DNA of 64,000 nt from Anaerocolumna xylanovorans DSM 12503 (GCF_900143645.1 NZ_FRFD01000012.1:62001-126000); one strand, 5' to 3'. Positions 51,555 through 59,707 are shown, counted from the first letter of the stretch. Notes: generated by a model from the letters alone, not told the origin. Made by a program: numbers and translations.

Positions 51555-53744
51555 TTATCCGGTTTGCTGCTTCCAAAGCCTTGCATACTGTCCATCTCTA
51601 TCCAATAATGCCTGATGGCTTCCATCTTCAATGACTTTCCCTTTTTCCATTACATAAATTCTGTCACATCTTCTGATAGTACTTAACCTATGGGCAATAA
51701 TTACCGTTGTCATGTCCTTACTGTACTCCTCAATGGTATTCTCAATTGCCCGCTCCGTAATCGAATCCAAATTACTGGTAGCCTCATCAAGTATTAATAT
51801 GTCCGGTTTCTTTAGTATTGCTCTGGCGATAGCAAGGCGCTGTCTTTGCCCTCCGGATAAATTGGAACCATTCTCTTCTAACCTTGTCTCGTACCTTAAA
51901 GGCAGCTCATTGATAAAATCATGGGCCTGTGCCTTTTTGGAAGCTTCGATTACTTCTTCGGGTGTTACATTTTCCAGTCCCAGCATCAGATTATCCATAA
52001 TGCTTCCGCTAAAAAGGAATGTCTCCTGGGGTATATAAGCAATACGCTCCCTTAAGGCTTCCAGTTGAATATCTTTTATATTGTAATCATTAATTAAAAC
52101 TTCTCCTGACTCTACGCTGTAGAGATTCAGGAGAAGCTTGGAAAGTGTCGTCTTGCCGGAACCGCTTTCCCCTACCAGGGCAATTTTCTCCCCTTGCCTG
52201 ATGTGTATGTTAATCCCCTCTAATACCGCTCTTCTGGTTCCATAACGAAATGTAACGTTTTTAAATTGTATATCTCCCTTTAAATCTGCCGGATTAATTT
52301 TCTTATTCTCTCCTTCTGTTCTTTCCGCCTCCAGGTCCAGGATTTCTCCCAGCCTGTCCGCTGCAACCACCGCTGTCTGCATCTGCGGTTGAAGGTTAAT
52401 CAGATTCTTAACCGGTTCAAGAAAATAAGCTAACAGGGAATTAAAGGCTATCAATTGTCCAATTGTAATATTTCCTTTGATAGTCTGATAAGCCCCTACC
52501 CATAGAATGACAATGCCGCCGGTTAATTCTGTGAAGCCTACGAGGGAGCCTTGGAGATTACTCACCCAACTGATCTTGAATACGCTTTTTAAAAGCTTGA
52601 TGAATTTTTTTTCTGTTTCCAATTCAACTTTTCTCTCAGCATTGTAGGCTTTCACTGTCTGAATACCATTTAGGGATTCGACCATGTAGGAGGTCAGCTG
52701 CGCATTGTCTTCCATCTGGGCCTGGTTTAGCTTCTTATACCATTTATTAAAACTCAAAACAATAATGAAGTATAAGACAATCACTACAGCAGTCACGCCA
52801 AACATATAGGCGTTCTGCATATAAAGTATCACTCCTCCGGCAACCGCCATCAGAGTATCTATCATAATGGTAAGGGTTGCCCCTGATATGGCATCTCTTA
52901 CCTTGGAAGCATCGTTAAAACGTGAGATAATTTCTCCCACTTTTCTGGTACCAAAAAAGTTCATGGGCAGCTTCAGTACATGTCTGTAATATCCGAGCAG
53001 CAAAGCAATATCCAGCTTTTGGCTTAAATACAGCATCAAATGGGAGCGGAAGGCTGATAAAATAACCTTAAAAAGATTTAATAATATTATTCCCACGGAC
53101 AATATATGTAATGTTTTAATTAATCCGGCTGAAAGAACATCATCTAACAGTACCTTAAAATAAAAGGAACCCAATATTCCCATTGCCGTTATAAGAAGTG
53201 ATGCCACAAATACATGAAGCAGCAGACGTCTTTGCGGAATGAGTAAGGAAAAGAAACGCTCAAACAGCCCCTTCGTTTCATCTCCCTTTTCAAAGGTCTG
53301 GCCAGGAACCAGGAGGATTAAGATTCCTGACCATTGATATACAGGTGGCTTTCCACTTACTGCCCCTGCGCCAAGGAATTCTTCCGGGGTCAATTTTACA
53401 ATTCCTTTTCCCGGATCTGCCAAAATAATTTGCTTGGATGTAATCTTATGTATTACTACATAATGGAGCAAGGCTCCATCCACCACCACATGGGCGATAC
53501 AGGGCAGCGGAAACTTAGAGAAAAGTGCGTTCTTATCGCCTTTTACTCCTTTTGCGCTGAATCCGAGCTGTTCCGCTGCTTTGATAACGCCATAGGCATT
53601 GGTTCCCTGCCTGTCCGTTCCTGCCACTTCTCTTATTTTCGTAATAGATGTTTTAAATCCATACTGCTTTGAAATGGTTGCCAGGCATGCCGCACCACAG
53701 TCCGTCATATCATGTTGTTTAATGCAATAGTATTTGCGAAACAT
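51555..53744 (-). CDS. Peptidase-containing (C39) ABC exporter
   Basis: 729 residues. Residues 1-140 form a C39 protease: HDMTDCGAACL holds catalytic Cys16, LLHYVVIHKI the His, ILADPGKG the Asp. Six TM segments (about 165-450) and an ABC ATPase follow: GESGSGKTT, LSGGQRQRLAIARA, ILILDEATSNLD. It would cut the double-glycine leader of the peptide encoded at 53852-54004 and export the rest, as ComA, MesD and PCAT proteins do. Ribosome binding site AGAGGAA is in place, 107 bases after the precursor stop. Confidence 0.95.
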   Translation of the reverse strand: MFRKYYCIKQHDMTDCGAACLATISKQYGFKTSITKIREVAGTDRQGTNAYGVIKAAEQLGFSAKGVKGDKNALFSKFPLPCIAHVVVDGALLHYVVIHKITSKQIILADPGKGIVKLTPEEFLGAGAVSGKPPVYQWSGILILLVPGQTFEKGDETKGLFERFFSLLIPQRRLLLHVFVASLLITAMGILGSFYFKVLLDDVLSAGLIKTLHILSVGIILLNLFKVILSAFRSHLMLYLSQKLDIALLLGYYRHVLKLPMNFFGTRKVGEIISRFNDASKVRDAISGATLTIMIDTLMAVAGGVILYMQNAYMFGVTAVVIVLYFIIVLSFNKWYKKLNQAQMEDNAQLTSYMVESLNGIQTVKAYNAERKVELETEKKFIKLLKSVFKISWVSNLQGSLVGFTELTGGIVILWVGAYQTIKGNITIGQLIAFNSLLAYFLEPVKNLINLQPQMQTAVVAADRLGEILDLEAERTEGENKKINPADLKGDIQFKNVTFRYGTRRAVLEGINIHIRQGEKIALVGESGSGKTTLSKLLLNLYSVESGEVLINDYNIKDIQLEALRERIAYIPQETFLFSGSIMDNLMLGLENVTPEEVIEASKKAQAHDFINELPLRYETRLEENGSNLSGGQRQRLAIARAILKKPDILILDEATSNLDSITERAIENTIEEYSKDMTTVIIAHRLSTIRRCDRIYVMEKGKVIEDGSHQALLDRDGQYARLWKQQTG

Positions 53745-53759
53745 ATATTCCTCTTTTGT

Positions 53760-53834
53760 TTATCGTTTAGATTCCTCGTCAAGTCGTTGTAATTGGTGCA
53801 TGGCACCTTTAGTGTCATATGGCTCGAAGTGCAT
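53760..53834 (-). other. Possible second small reading frame after the precursor
   Basis: ATG 53834 with an AGGA upstream opens a 24-codon frame ending in TAA at 53762-53760, rich in charged residues (HFEPYDTKG, QLQRLDEESKR). The same frame is open back to about 53903, overlapping the last third of the precursor gene. It may be a coupled small peptide, or the original 3' end of a precursor now out of frame by a one- or two-base indel. Confidence 0.35.
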
Positions 53835-53851
53835 TCCATTCCTATAGTTCT

Positions 53852-54004
53852 TTAAGGGCGCTTTAGTATCTCTTTCATTTCTTGGCACACTACGGAAACA
53901 ATATTTCTAAATATAGAGTCCCCTCCAACTGTTTTTTCTAATTCATTATCGTCCATGTCTTTCCATTGCTTTTCTGATAAAATATCCGTATTTTTATTTT
54001 TCAT
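53852..54004 (-). CDS. Double-glycine leader peptide precursor (pheromone or bacteriocin)
   Basis: 50 codons, checked base by base. Ribosome binding site AAAGGAGG is seven bases before ATG 54004. The leader has the C39-cleavage pattern: LSEKQWKDMDDNELEKTVGG ends at residues 27-28, with Trp at -15, Met at -12, Glu-Leu at -8/-7 and Gly-Gly at -2/-1 (Thr rather than a bulky residue at -4). The predicted mature peptide is residues 29-50: 22 residues, starting Asp-Ser-Ile-Phe-Arg-Asn, with one Cys (residue 40), an amphipathic helix pattern and basic C-terminus, similar in type to ComC-like pheromones (FFR..I). The C39 exporter gene is next. Confidence 0.82.
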   Translation of the reverse strand: MKNKNTDILSEKQWKDMDDNELEKTVGGDSIFRNIVSVVCQEMKEILKRP

Positions 54005-54064
54005 AATTCGCCTCCTTTTGATGAGTTGAATTTATCATTTTTTGGCACATAAAACAATAGCGAT

Positions 54065-54098
54065 GTGCTATTTGGTAAAATAACGGTGCTATTTGGTA
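54065..54098 (-). promoter_or_regulatory. Pair of 13-bp direct repeats, probable LytTR regulator site of the precursor operon
   Basis: GTGCTATTTGGTA occurs twice without mismatch, at 54065-54077 and 54086-54098, period 21 bp. On the minus strand, a -10-like GATAAA (54036-54031) starts 29 bases after the repeats, and the precursor start codon follows. Period and placement fit sites of ComE/PlnC-type LytTR regulators. Confidence 0.78.
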
Positions 54099-54219
54099 TA
54101 TATCTATGTTATTTTACGGCTAACCTTACTCAAATTTATTATAATTTTTATCGATTTGTGGTAATATAAGGATGTACATATCTTTTTAAATAATACAAAT
54201 TCATATAAGAGGGGCCTTT

Positions 54220-55536
54220 ATGAACAACCACTTTATCTCATTATGTATAGACATCACTTATAATTTATTAACTTTTCTTGTTTTTAATAAATACTGTGAC
54301 TTTTTTCTAATACATAAAAATCAAGATAAGCTTTATGCGAAAAGATTATACTTTTATGTACCAATACAAATTCTTTTCAGTACACTATCAATGGATGCAA
54401 CGATTTTTTTTATTATACTGGCATTAAGCTACCTTACCTATGTTAAAATATTTTATATCATCGCTATTAAGAAATGTTTTATCTTTACCTTTAAGTTTTT
54501 TATTCTCTTTTATGGTTTAATGTGGATAGCATTTATTATAATTACGGTAATTATGGATTTCCTGTCCGGTGCATTAAATTTACTCGATAATAATTTTTAT
54601 CAGAATTTGAAAGGAATCTTGCTAAATTCAATCACTTACATAATATTTTGCTTCTTTCTTCACTACAAAAAGTTAAAAAAACAGCCCATTAATAATCCAT
54701 ACAAAGTATATGTCTACCTTATACTGGGACTTATTATCCTTGCATTAAGTGCTTTTATTATATATGTCTATACGCTGAATTCATCCCAAGAAACCCTTGA
54801 GAATATGGTCATGATTATCTTTTTGATTAATATTCTCTTAATTGTTTTAATTCTTTCCATTTATGAAAAAATCGTAGACTCTCTCCAGGAAGCTGCGCTT
54901 AAGCAATTGCAACAGCAAAAATATGAGCTTACTCAGAGCTATTATGATGAGCTGTCCGAAAAGTCAACGCAACTCATGTCCCTCCGCCATGACTTTAAGA
55001 ATCATCTTGGTATAATTGCAGGCCGCTTAGAACAAAAAGACTACTCAGAGGCCCTTACTTATTTAGAGAAAATTACGGACGCAACGAAATCCGCCGGAGA
55101 CCTTGTAATTACCAATAATGCAACCATTTCTGCTATCTTGCAGTCAAAAAAAGTGGAATGTGAAAGAAAAGGCATTCGCTTTACCTATACTGCTGCCTTT
55201 GAGAAGATTTATAAATTAACGGATATGGATTTTACGATTATGCTTGGCAATATACTGGATAATGCCATAGAAGCCCTGGAAGCCAAGATTGCAGACAAAT
55301 ACCTGACTGTTTCTATTGCACAAGCAGGTACCTATCTTGTTATACAATGTGAAAATCCCTATCTGGCAAAACCCTTAAAGAAAAACGGATATCTCGTTAC
55401 ATCAAAAAAGGATAAGGAATTTCACGGAATCGGACTTTTGAATGTTTCCGAAGTCTGTGAGAAGTATAACGGAGAATTTCATTATACTTACGATAATTCT
55501 ATTTTTAAGGTTAAGATACTGCTGCCGAATTATTAA
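54220..55536 (+). CDS. HPK10-type (ComD/AgrC-like) sensor histidine kinase
   Basis: 438 residues. Six or so TM segments (1-215) form a peptide-receptor type N-terminus, a coiled coil follows (225-250), and the kinase core has LRHDFKNHL with phospho-acceptor His near 256, LDNAIEA (N box) and HGIGLLNV (G box), with the D box reduced, as in HPK10 kinases. It is divergent from the precursor operon and would sense the exported peptide. Ribosome binding site AGAGGGG. Promoter not clear (TATAAT at 54140-54145 without a good -35). Confidence 0.9.
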   Translation: MNNHFISLCIDITYNLLTFLVFNKYCDFFLIHKNQDKLYAKRLYFYVPIQILFSTLSMDATIFFIILALSYLTYVKIFYIIAIKKCFIFTFKFFILFYGLMWIAFIIITVIMDFLSGALNLLDNNFYQNLKGILLNSITYIIFCFFLHYKKLKKQPINNPYKVYVYLILGLIILALSAFIIYVYTLNSSQETLENMVMIIFLINILLIVLILSIYEKIVDSLQEAALKQLQQQKYELTQSYYDELSEKSTQLMSLRHDFKNHLGIIAGRLEQKDYSEALTYLEKITDATKSAGDLVITNNATISAILQSKKVECERKGIRFTYTAAFEKIYKLTDMDFTIMLGNILDNAIEALEAKIADKYLTVSIAQAGTYLVIQCENPYLAKPLKKNGYLVTSKKDKEFHGIGLLNVSEVCEKYNGEFHYTYDNSIFKVKILLPNY

Positions 55537-55570
55537 AGGGTTTACTGCTTCGTTTCAGCTCCAAACAAAA

Positions 55571-55699
55571 CTATTTATCTTGTTTGTTATTTTTATTATT
55601 AAAATATCCTAATAAAAACAGGAATAATAAATTCAATCCGACGCCTGAAAAGATTGCTATTGCCTTTACCTGCTCTTTAAAAAGGGCAGACAAATTCAC
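55571..55699 (-). CDS. Possible 42-residue one-TM peptide
   Basis: GTG start at 55699, stop TAG at 55573-55571. A short amphipathic start, a TM of about 17 residues (IFSGVGLNLLFLFLLGYF) and a polar tail rich in Asn and Lys. No ribosome binding site at the usual distance. Its first codons overlap the kinase remnant on the other strand. Could be chance or a remnant. Confidence 0.25.
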   Translation of the reverse strand: MNLSALFKEQVKAIAIFSGVGLNLLFLFLLGYFNNKNNKQDK

Positions 55700-55768
55700 G
55701 GAATCGGGCTTATTAATATCTCCCCTCTGTGTTCACGGTAAAATTCTGCTGCTCAATTATTAAGAGGT
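55690..55768 (+). pseudogene. Remnant of a second histidine kinase gene (3' end)
   Basis: AAATTCACGGAATCGGGCTT (55691 on) matches the G-box region of the intact kinase (55424 on), and GTAAAATTCTGCTGCTCAAT followed by TATTAAG (55738 on) matches the kinase's last codons and stop, with the part between deleted. It shows that a duplicate kinase once stood here. The end also overlaps the last codons of the regulator on the opposite strand. Confidence 0.6.
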
Positions 55769-56515
55769 CTGTTGCTGCAATTTTACATATATCCGGTTCA
55801 TGAAACGTTCCTTTATACTCTTATAATATTTTCTGCTGATCGGTACTTCTATATAGTCTGCCAGCACTATCATGGTCTTTCCAACCTCCTGTATCATATC
55901 CAGATTCACGATATAACCCTGATGTACATAACAGAATTTATTCACATCAAGCCTGTCATGGAGCTGTGCTAAAGGTTCATAACAGGCGTATTCGTTATCC
56001 GAAGTATGTATAACACTGGCATTACGCTTCTTTTCTATATACTTTATTTTTGCTATCTCAACATGCACATCCGTATTCTTAACACGGACCTCCAGATACC
56101 TTTTCCTGGCACTGATTTGATCTCTTTTAAAGTCTACCGCGGCAGTGGCTATGGACATTACTTTTTTTAACTTCACATAATCTACCGGCTTTACAAGATA
56201 ATTCAGGGCATTCACTTCAAAAGCCCCCAGCGCATAGTTATCAAAGCTGGTGGCAAATATGATGATAACATCTTCATCTATCTTTCGTATTTCCTTCGCT
56301 GTCTCCATACCAGACAGCCCTCCCATTTCAATATCCAGAATAAGAATATGGAAAATGGCTTCTTCATACTGCTCTAATAGTTTTTCTCCGCTGCTGAACC
56401 TGCATATGTCCAGTTTGTTTCCGCTTTCATTCTCGTAGGTCTTCAACAGGTTGCACAGCTCGTCCTGATAATAGATTTCATCATCACATGTGGCAATTCG
56501 GTAATGATTCAGCAT
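55760..56515 (-). CDS. LytTR family response regulator (ComE/AgrA-like)
   Basis: 251 residues. Receiver domain 1-125 with acidic pocket CDDE near 9-12, phospho-acceptor Asp in LILDIEMGG (near 58), and Lys in LVKPVDYVKL (near 110). A LytTR DNA-binding domain (about 145-245) has IKYIEKKRNASVIHTSDNEY, LNDRLDVNKFCYVHQGYIVNLDMI-like sequence and PISRKYYKSIKERFM. Convergent with the kinase gene. A direct-repeat site at 56598-56631 upstream implies autoregulation. Start ATG 56515 after AGAGGAAG. Confidence 0.93.
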   Translation of the reverse strand: MLNHYRIATCDDEIYYQDELCNLLKTYENESGNKLDICRFSSGEKLLEQYEEAIFHILILDIEMGGLSGMETAKEIRKIDEDVIIIFATSFDNYALGAFEVNALNYLVKPVDYVKLKKVMSIATAAVDFKRDQISARKRYLEVRVKNTDVHVEIAKIKYIEKKRNASVIHTSDNEYACYEPLAQLHDRLDVNKFCYVHQGYIVNLDMIQEVGKTMIVLADYIEVPISRKYYKSIKERFMNRIYVKLQQQTS

Positions 56516-56597
56516 ATCTCTCTTCCTCTTTTAATTTTATTGGGATTTCTTTTATGCTCTAATTCTAATGGGAAACTTATTCCAAATCAATCCCTAT

Positions 56598-56631
56598 GTG
56601 CTATTTGGTATAAAAACGGTGATATTTGGTA
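56598..56631 (-). promoter_or_regulatory. Second pair of direct repeats, probable regulator autoregulation site
   Basis: GTGCTATTTGGTA at 56598-56610 and GTGATATTTGGTA at 56619-56631, period 21 bp. On the minus strand TAGAAT (56567-56562) starts 31 bases after the repeats, much as at the precursor promoter, and the regulator gene follows. Confidence 0.78.
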
Positions 56632-56668
56632 TCGTTAAAAACATTTTGCAAAATTTAATTTTGTGCTA

Positions 56669-56697
56669 TTGACATTATTACTAATTAGTAGTATATT
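56669..56697 (+). promoter_or_regulatory. Promoter and MarR operator of the MarR gene
   Basis: TTGACA at 56669-56674, 17-bp spacer, TATATT at 56692-56697. The 12-bp palindrome TACTAATTAGTA fills 56679-56690 between them, so bound repressor would block RNA polymerase. Confidence 0.82.
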
Positions 56698-56703
56698 AGA
56701 GCC

Positions 56704-57150
56704 ATGGAAAACAAAACACTATTTGACACACAAACAGAAGTTAACATTCATACCCTTCGTGCACTGAACCGATGCAGCCAGCACGTCCATAGGAAGGAGC
56801 TAAGTATAATAAAGGACAGCGGCCTTACCGCCTCTCAATTTGAAGTTTTAGAAGTCCTCTATGACCTTGGTGATTTAAGAATCTGTGATATCATAGAGAA
56901 AATACTGGCTACCGGCGGTAACATGACCGTAGTAATCGACAATCTGGCAAAAGACGGACTGATCCAGCAATGCACGGACCCACAGGATAAGAGAGTGAAG
57001 CTTATTCGGATAACCGATAAAGGAAAATCTTTAATGGATGACCTGATTCCCCGCTATCTGGATAATATCAACTCCATTTTTAAAGAATTATCCGAATCAG
57101 AAAAACAGAGTCTAAGAGAAATACTAGTTAAACTTTCCGGTGTATCTTAA
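56704..57150 (+). CDS. MarR family transcriptional regulator
   Basis: 148 residues: winged helix at about 45-110 (LTASQFEVLEVLYDLGDLRICDIIEKILATGGNMTVVIDNLAKDGLIQQ, DPQDKRVKLIRITDKG), with dimerisation helices at both ends. One Cys (residue 24) and another at 61 could sense oxidants. It probably represses itself and the nitroreductase gene through two matching palindromes. The start codon lies seven bases after the -10 box, and no ribosome binding site fits, so the mRNA may be leaderless. Confidence 0.92.
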   Translation: MENKTLFDTQTEVNIHTLRALNRCSQHVHRKELSIIKDSGLTASQFEVLEVLYDLGDLRICDIIEKILATGGNMTVVIDNLAKDGLIQQCTDPQDKRVKLIRITDKGKSLMDDLIPRYLDNINSIFKELSESEKQSLREILVKLSGVS

Positions 57151-57162
57151 TACACCTTCCTA

Positions 57163-57191
57163 TTACCGTATATAGTACTAGTTAGTATTAT
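57163..57191 (+). promoter_or_regulatory. Nitroreductase promoter region with second MarR palindrome
   Basis: TACTAGTTAGTA at 57176-57187 differs by one base from the palindrome at 56679. A weak -35 (TTACCG, 57163-57168) and -10 (TATTAT, 57186-57191) with 17-bp spacer surround it. Confidence 0.65.
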
Positions 57192-57259
57192 TAGTGCCGG
57201 TATGAAAGGACATATTTTTAACCAAAATAATATTAAATCAAATTCAGGAGGATTTTACT

Positions 57260-57859
57260 ATGAAGAGTTTTTTTGAAGCAATTAAAGACAGACGCACGGT
57301 ATATGCTATCAGCAAAGAATCACCAGTATCCGATGAAAGAATTAAAGAAATCGTAGAAGAGGCCGTTAAGTATTCTCCCTCTGCTTTCAACTCCCAAAGC
57401 GGCAAGGTTGTATTATTATTTGGAAAGGAACACGATAAGCTATGGGATATCGCTCTGGAATCCTTAAGAAAAATCGTACCTGCAGAAAGCTTTGCTTCTA
57501 CACAGGAAAAAATAGATTCCTTTAAAGCAGGTCACGGAACCGTACTTTTCTTTGATGACAACGGCATCGTAGAATATTTACAAAAAGAATATTCCCTGTA
57601 TAAGGATAACTTCCCCGTATGGGCACAGCAATCAAATGGTATGTTACAGCTTGTAGTTTGGGCCGGACTGGAAACAGAAGGCCTTGGAGCCTCTCTCCAG
57701 CATTACAACGAGCTAATCGAAGAAGCCGTAAAGAAAGAGTGGGATATTCCCGCCTCCTATAAATTAATCGGCCAGATGCCTTTTGGAAAACCCACAGCCG
57801 CACCGGGCGAGAAATCTTTCGTACCTTTGGAAGAACGTCTTAAAGTATACGGAGCTTAA
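57260..57859 (+). CDS. Nitroreductase family (HBN-type) oxidoreductase
   Basis: 199 residues, FMN-dependent NAD(P)H oxidoreductase. Begins with the FMN-phosphate motif region IKDRRTVYAISKE, PSAFNSQSGKVVLL, WAQQSNGMLQLVVWAGLETEGLGASLQHYN, ending in IGQMPFGKP. It matches the group with yeast HBN1/FRM2-like enzymes. Likely induced by oxidants, quinones or nitro compounds through the MarR gene. AGGAGG precedes the start ideally. Confidence 0.9.
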   Translation: MKSFFEAIKDRRTVYAISKESPVSDERIKEIVEEAVKYSPSAFNSQSGKVVLLFGKEHDKLWDIALESLRKIVPAESFASTQEKIDSFKAGHGTVLFFDDNGIVEYLQKEYSLYKDNFPVWAQQSNGMLQLVVWAGLETEGLGASLQHYNELIEEAVKKEWDIPASYKLIGQMPFGKPTAAPGEKSFVPLEERLKVYGA

Positions 57860-57885
57860 AGCTCAACCTCTATAACTCCCCTAAG

Positions 57886-57921
57886 AAAAAGGAGGCAGGG
57901 ATGAAATCCTGCCTCCTTTTT
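57886..57921 (+). terminator. Terminator after the nitroreductase gene
   Basis: AAAAAGGAGGCAGG pairs with CCTGCCTCCTTTTT around an eight- to nine-base loop; T run on the plus side, and A run makes it work on the minus side for proS as well. Confidence 0.88.
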
Positions 57922-57959
57922 CATTTATTTTGTTTGCTGTCAGTGCCGTTCTTTCTTTA

Positions 57960-59393
57960 TTAATAAGCCTTGCCCCAGTAAACCATAGACTTTGCTTTCT
58001 TTCCGCAGCATATGCAGGTATCTGCTATTTCCTCCTGCTTAAAGGGCATACATCTGGAGGTAGCACCTGTCTCTTCCTTGATTTTATCCTCACAAGCCTG
58101 ATCTCCGCACCACATGGCCTTTACAAAGCCGGGCTTTGTTGCAACAGCTTCCTTAAACTCCTCGAAATTCGTTGCCTGATAGGTATGGGCATCCCTGTGG
58201 ATTCTTGCTCTTTCAAGCATTTCCCTTTGCATGGTATCGAGGATTTCTCCTACTTTCTCTGCCAGATTATCCAGGGATACTATAAGCTTTTCTCTGGTAT
58301 CACGGCGTACAATGACTGCCTGGTTTTCTTCAATATCCTTCGGCCCAATCTCAATGCGGACAGGAATTCCTCTCATTTCCTGCTCGCTGAATTTCCAGCC
58401 GGGGCTCTTATCCGTATCATCTACCTTCACACGGAAGGCTCCCAGACGCTCTCTTAATTCTGCTGCCTTTTCAAGCACTCCCTCTTTATGCTGTGCAATA
58501 GGAACAATCATCACCTGGGTAGGTGCAATTCTCGGAGGAAGTACAAGCCCGCTGTTATCTCCATGTACCATAATGATAGCACCGATAAGTCTGGTGGTCA
58601 TTCCCCAGGAAGTCTGATGTACATATTGGAGTTTGTTATCCTTATCCGTATACTGGATATCAAAGGCATGGGCGAAACCGTCGCCAAAATTATGGCTGGT
58701 GCCTGACTGAAGTGCCTTTCCGTCATGCATGAGTGCTTCTATGGTATAGGTGTCCTTTGCTCCTGCAAATTTCTCTTTATCCGTCTTCTTACCCCTTATC
58801 ATAGGGATGGCAAGAACCTCTTCACAAAAATCCGCATAGAGATTTAACATCTGAATAGTCCTCTCTTCTGCTTCCTCTGCTGTTGCATGTGCCGTATGCC
58901 CCTCCTGCCACAAAAACTCTACGGAACGTAAGAAAGGTCTTGTGGTCTTCTCCCAGCGCACAACTGAGCACCACTGGTTATATACCTTGGGCAAATCTCT
59001 GTAGGACTGTATAATATTAGCGTAGTGGTCGCAGAAAAGGGTCTCGGAAGTAGGCCTTACGCACATTCTTTCCTGTAAAGGTTCCAGACCTCCGTGGGTT
59101 ACCCAGGCAACCTCCGGCGCAAAGCCTTCTACATGGTCCTTTTCCTTCTGCAATAAGCTTTCCGGTATAAACATGGGCATATACACGTTCTCTACCCCTG
59201 TTTCCTTAAATCTTCTGTCTAATTCCTTCTGGATGTTTTCCCAGATGGAATATCCACCGGGCCTTAGGATCATACATCCTCTTACGCTGGAATAATCAAT
59301 TAATTCCGCTTTTTTTACAACATCTGTGTACCATTGGGCAAAATCCTCTTCCATAGAGGTTATTGCTTCCACCAGTTTCTTTTCTTTTGCCAT
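57960..59393 (-). CDS. proS: Prolyl-tRNA synthetase, archaeal/eukaryote-like (ProS type 3)
   Basis: 477 residues, class II synthetase. Motif 2 region CVRPTSETLFCDHYANIIQSYRDLPKVYNQWCSVVRWEKTTRPFLRSVEFLWQEGHTAH and motif 3 near WGMTTRLIGAIIMVHGDNSGLVLPPRIAP are clear. It lacks the long editing insertion of bacterial ProS and ends in a zinc-like domain (CICCGKKAKSMVYWGKAY with Tyr at the end), as in the eukaryote-like form. Controlled by the proline T-box leader upstream. Confidence 0.96.
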   Translation of the reverse strand: MAKEKKLVEAITSMEEDFAQWYTDVVKKAELIDYSSVRGCMILRPGGYSIWENIQKELDRRFKETGVENVYMPMFIPESLLQKEKDHVEGFAPEVAWVTHGGLEPLQERMCVRPTSETLFCDHYANIIQSYRDLPKVYNQWCSVVRWEKTTRPFLRSVEFLWQEGHTAHATAEEAEERTIQMLNLYADFCEEVLAIPMIRGKKTDKEKFAGAKDTYTIEALMHDGKALQSGTSHNFGDGFAHAFDIQYTDKDNKLQYVHQTSWGMTTRLIGAIIMVHGDNSGLVLPPRIAPTQVMIVPIAQHKEGVLEKAAELRERLGAFRVKVDDTDKSPGWKFSEQEMRGIPVRIEIGPKDIEENQAVIVRRDTREKLIVSLDNLAEKVGEILDTMQREMLERARIHRDAHTYQATNFEEFKEAVATKPGFVKAMWCGDQACEDKIKEETGATSRCMPFKQEEIADTCICCGKKAKSMVYWGKAY

Positions 59394-59454
59394 AGTGACT
59401 CTCCTTTCAGGACAATTATTTATAAACCTTACGTTTATACAGAGAAAGGCAATA

Positions 59455-59672
59455 AAAAAAGCCCTTCCTCCACAAGGGACCGAAAGACCTCGGCGGTACC
59501 ACCCTAATTAACTGTCGCCAGTTCACTTTAACACCGTTAACGCCGGCTTTACGCTGCATTTTCATACAGTGCTCCAAGGCAGGTTCTATAAGGTCATCCT
59601 AAGAATCTCACACCAATCTATTCTCTCTCTGGGAGGATAACGTTTATATACTATTCCTTTTCTTCGCTTTGT
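59455..59672 (-). promoter_or_regulatory. T-box riboswitch leader (proline)
   Basis: T-box AGGGTGGTACCGCCG at 59505-59491. Stem I contains AGAGAGAA, and the likely specifier CCT is at 59583-59581 in GAACCTGCC. The terminator hairpin CCCTTGTGGAGGAAGGG followed by seven T is at about 59477-59454. Uncharged tRNA-Pro should favour the antiterminator and allow proS expression. Confidence 0.92.
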
Positions 59673-59678
59673 ATATTG

Positions 59679-59707
59679 ATTTTATGCTACCTAAAAGGCT
59701 TTGTCAA
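59679..59707 (-). promoter_or_regulatory. Sigma-A promoter of proS
   Basis: TTGACA at 59707-59702, 17-bp spacer, TAAAAT at 59684-59679, directly ahead of the T-box leader. Confidence 0.85.

Noticed and set aside
53745..56515. Classical agr system with AgrB and cyclic AgrD peptide
   Set aside because: No AgrB-like protease and no AgrD-like peptide found. The exporter with a C39 domain and the double-glycine leader indicate a ComC-type linear or disulfide-free peptide route.
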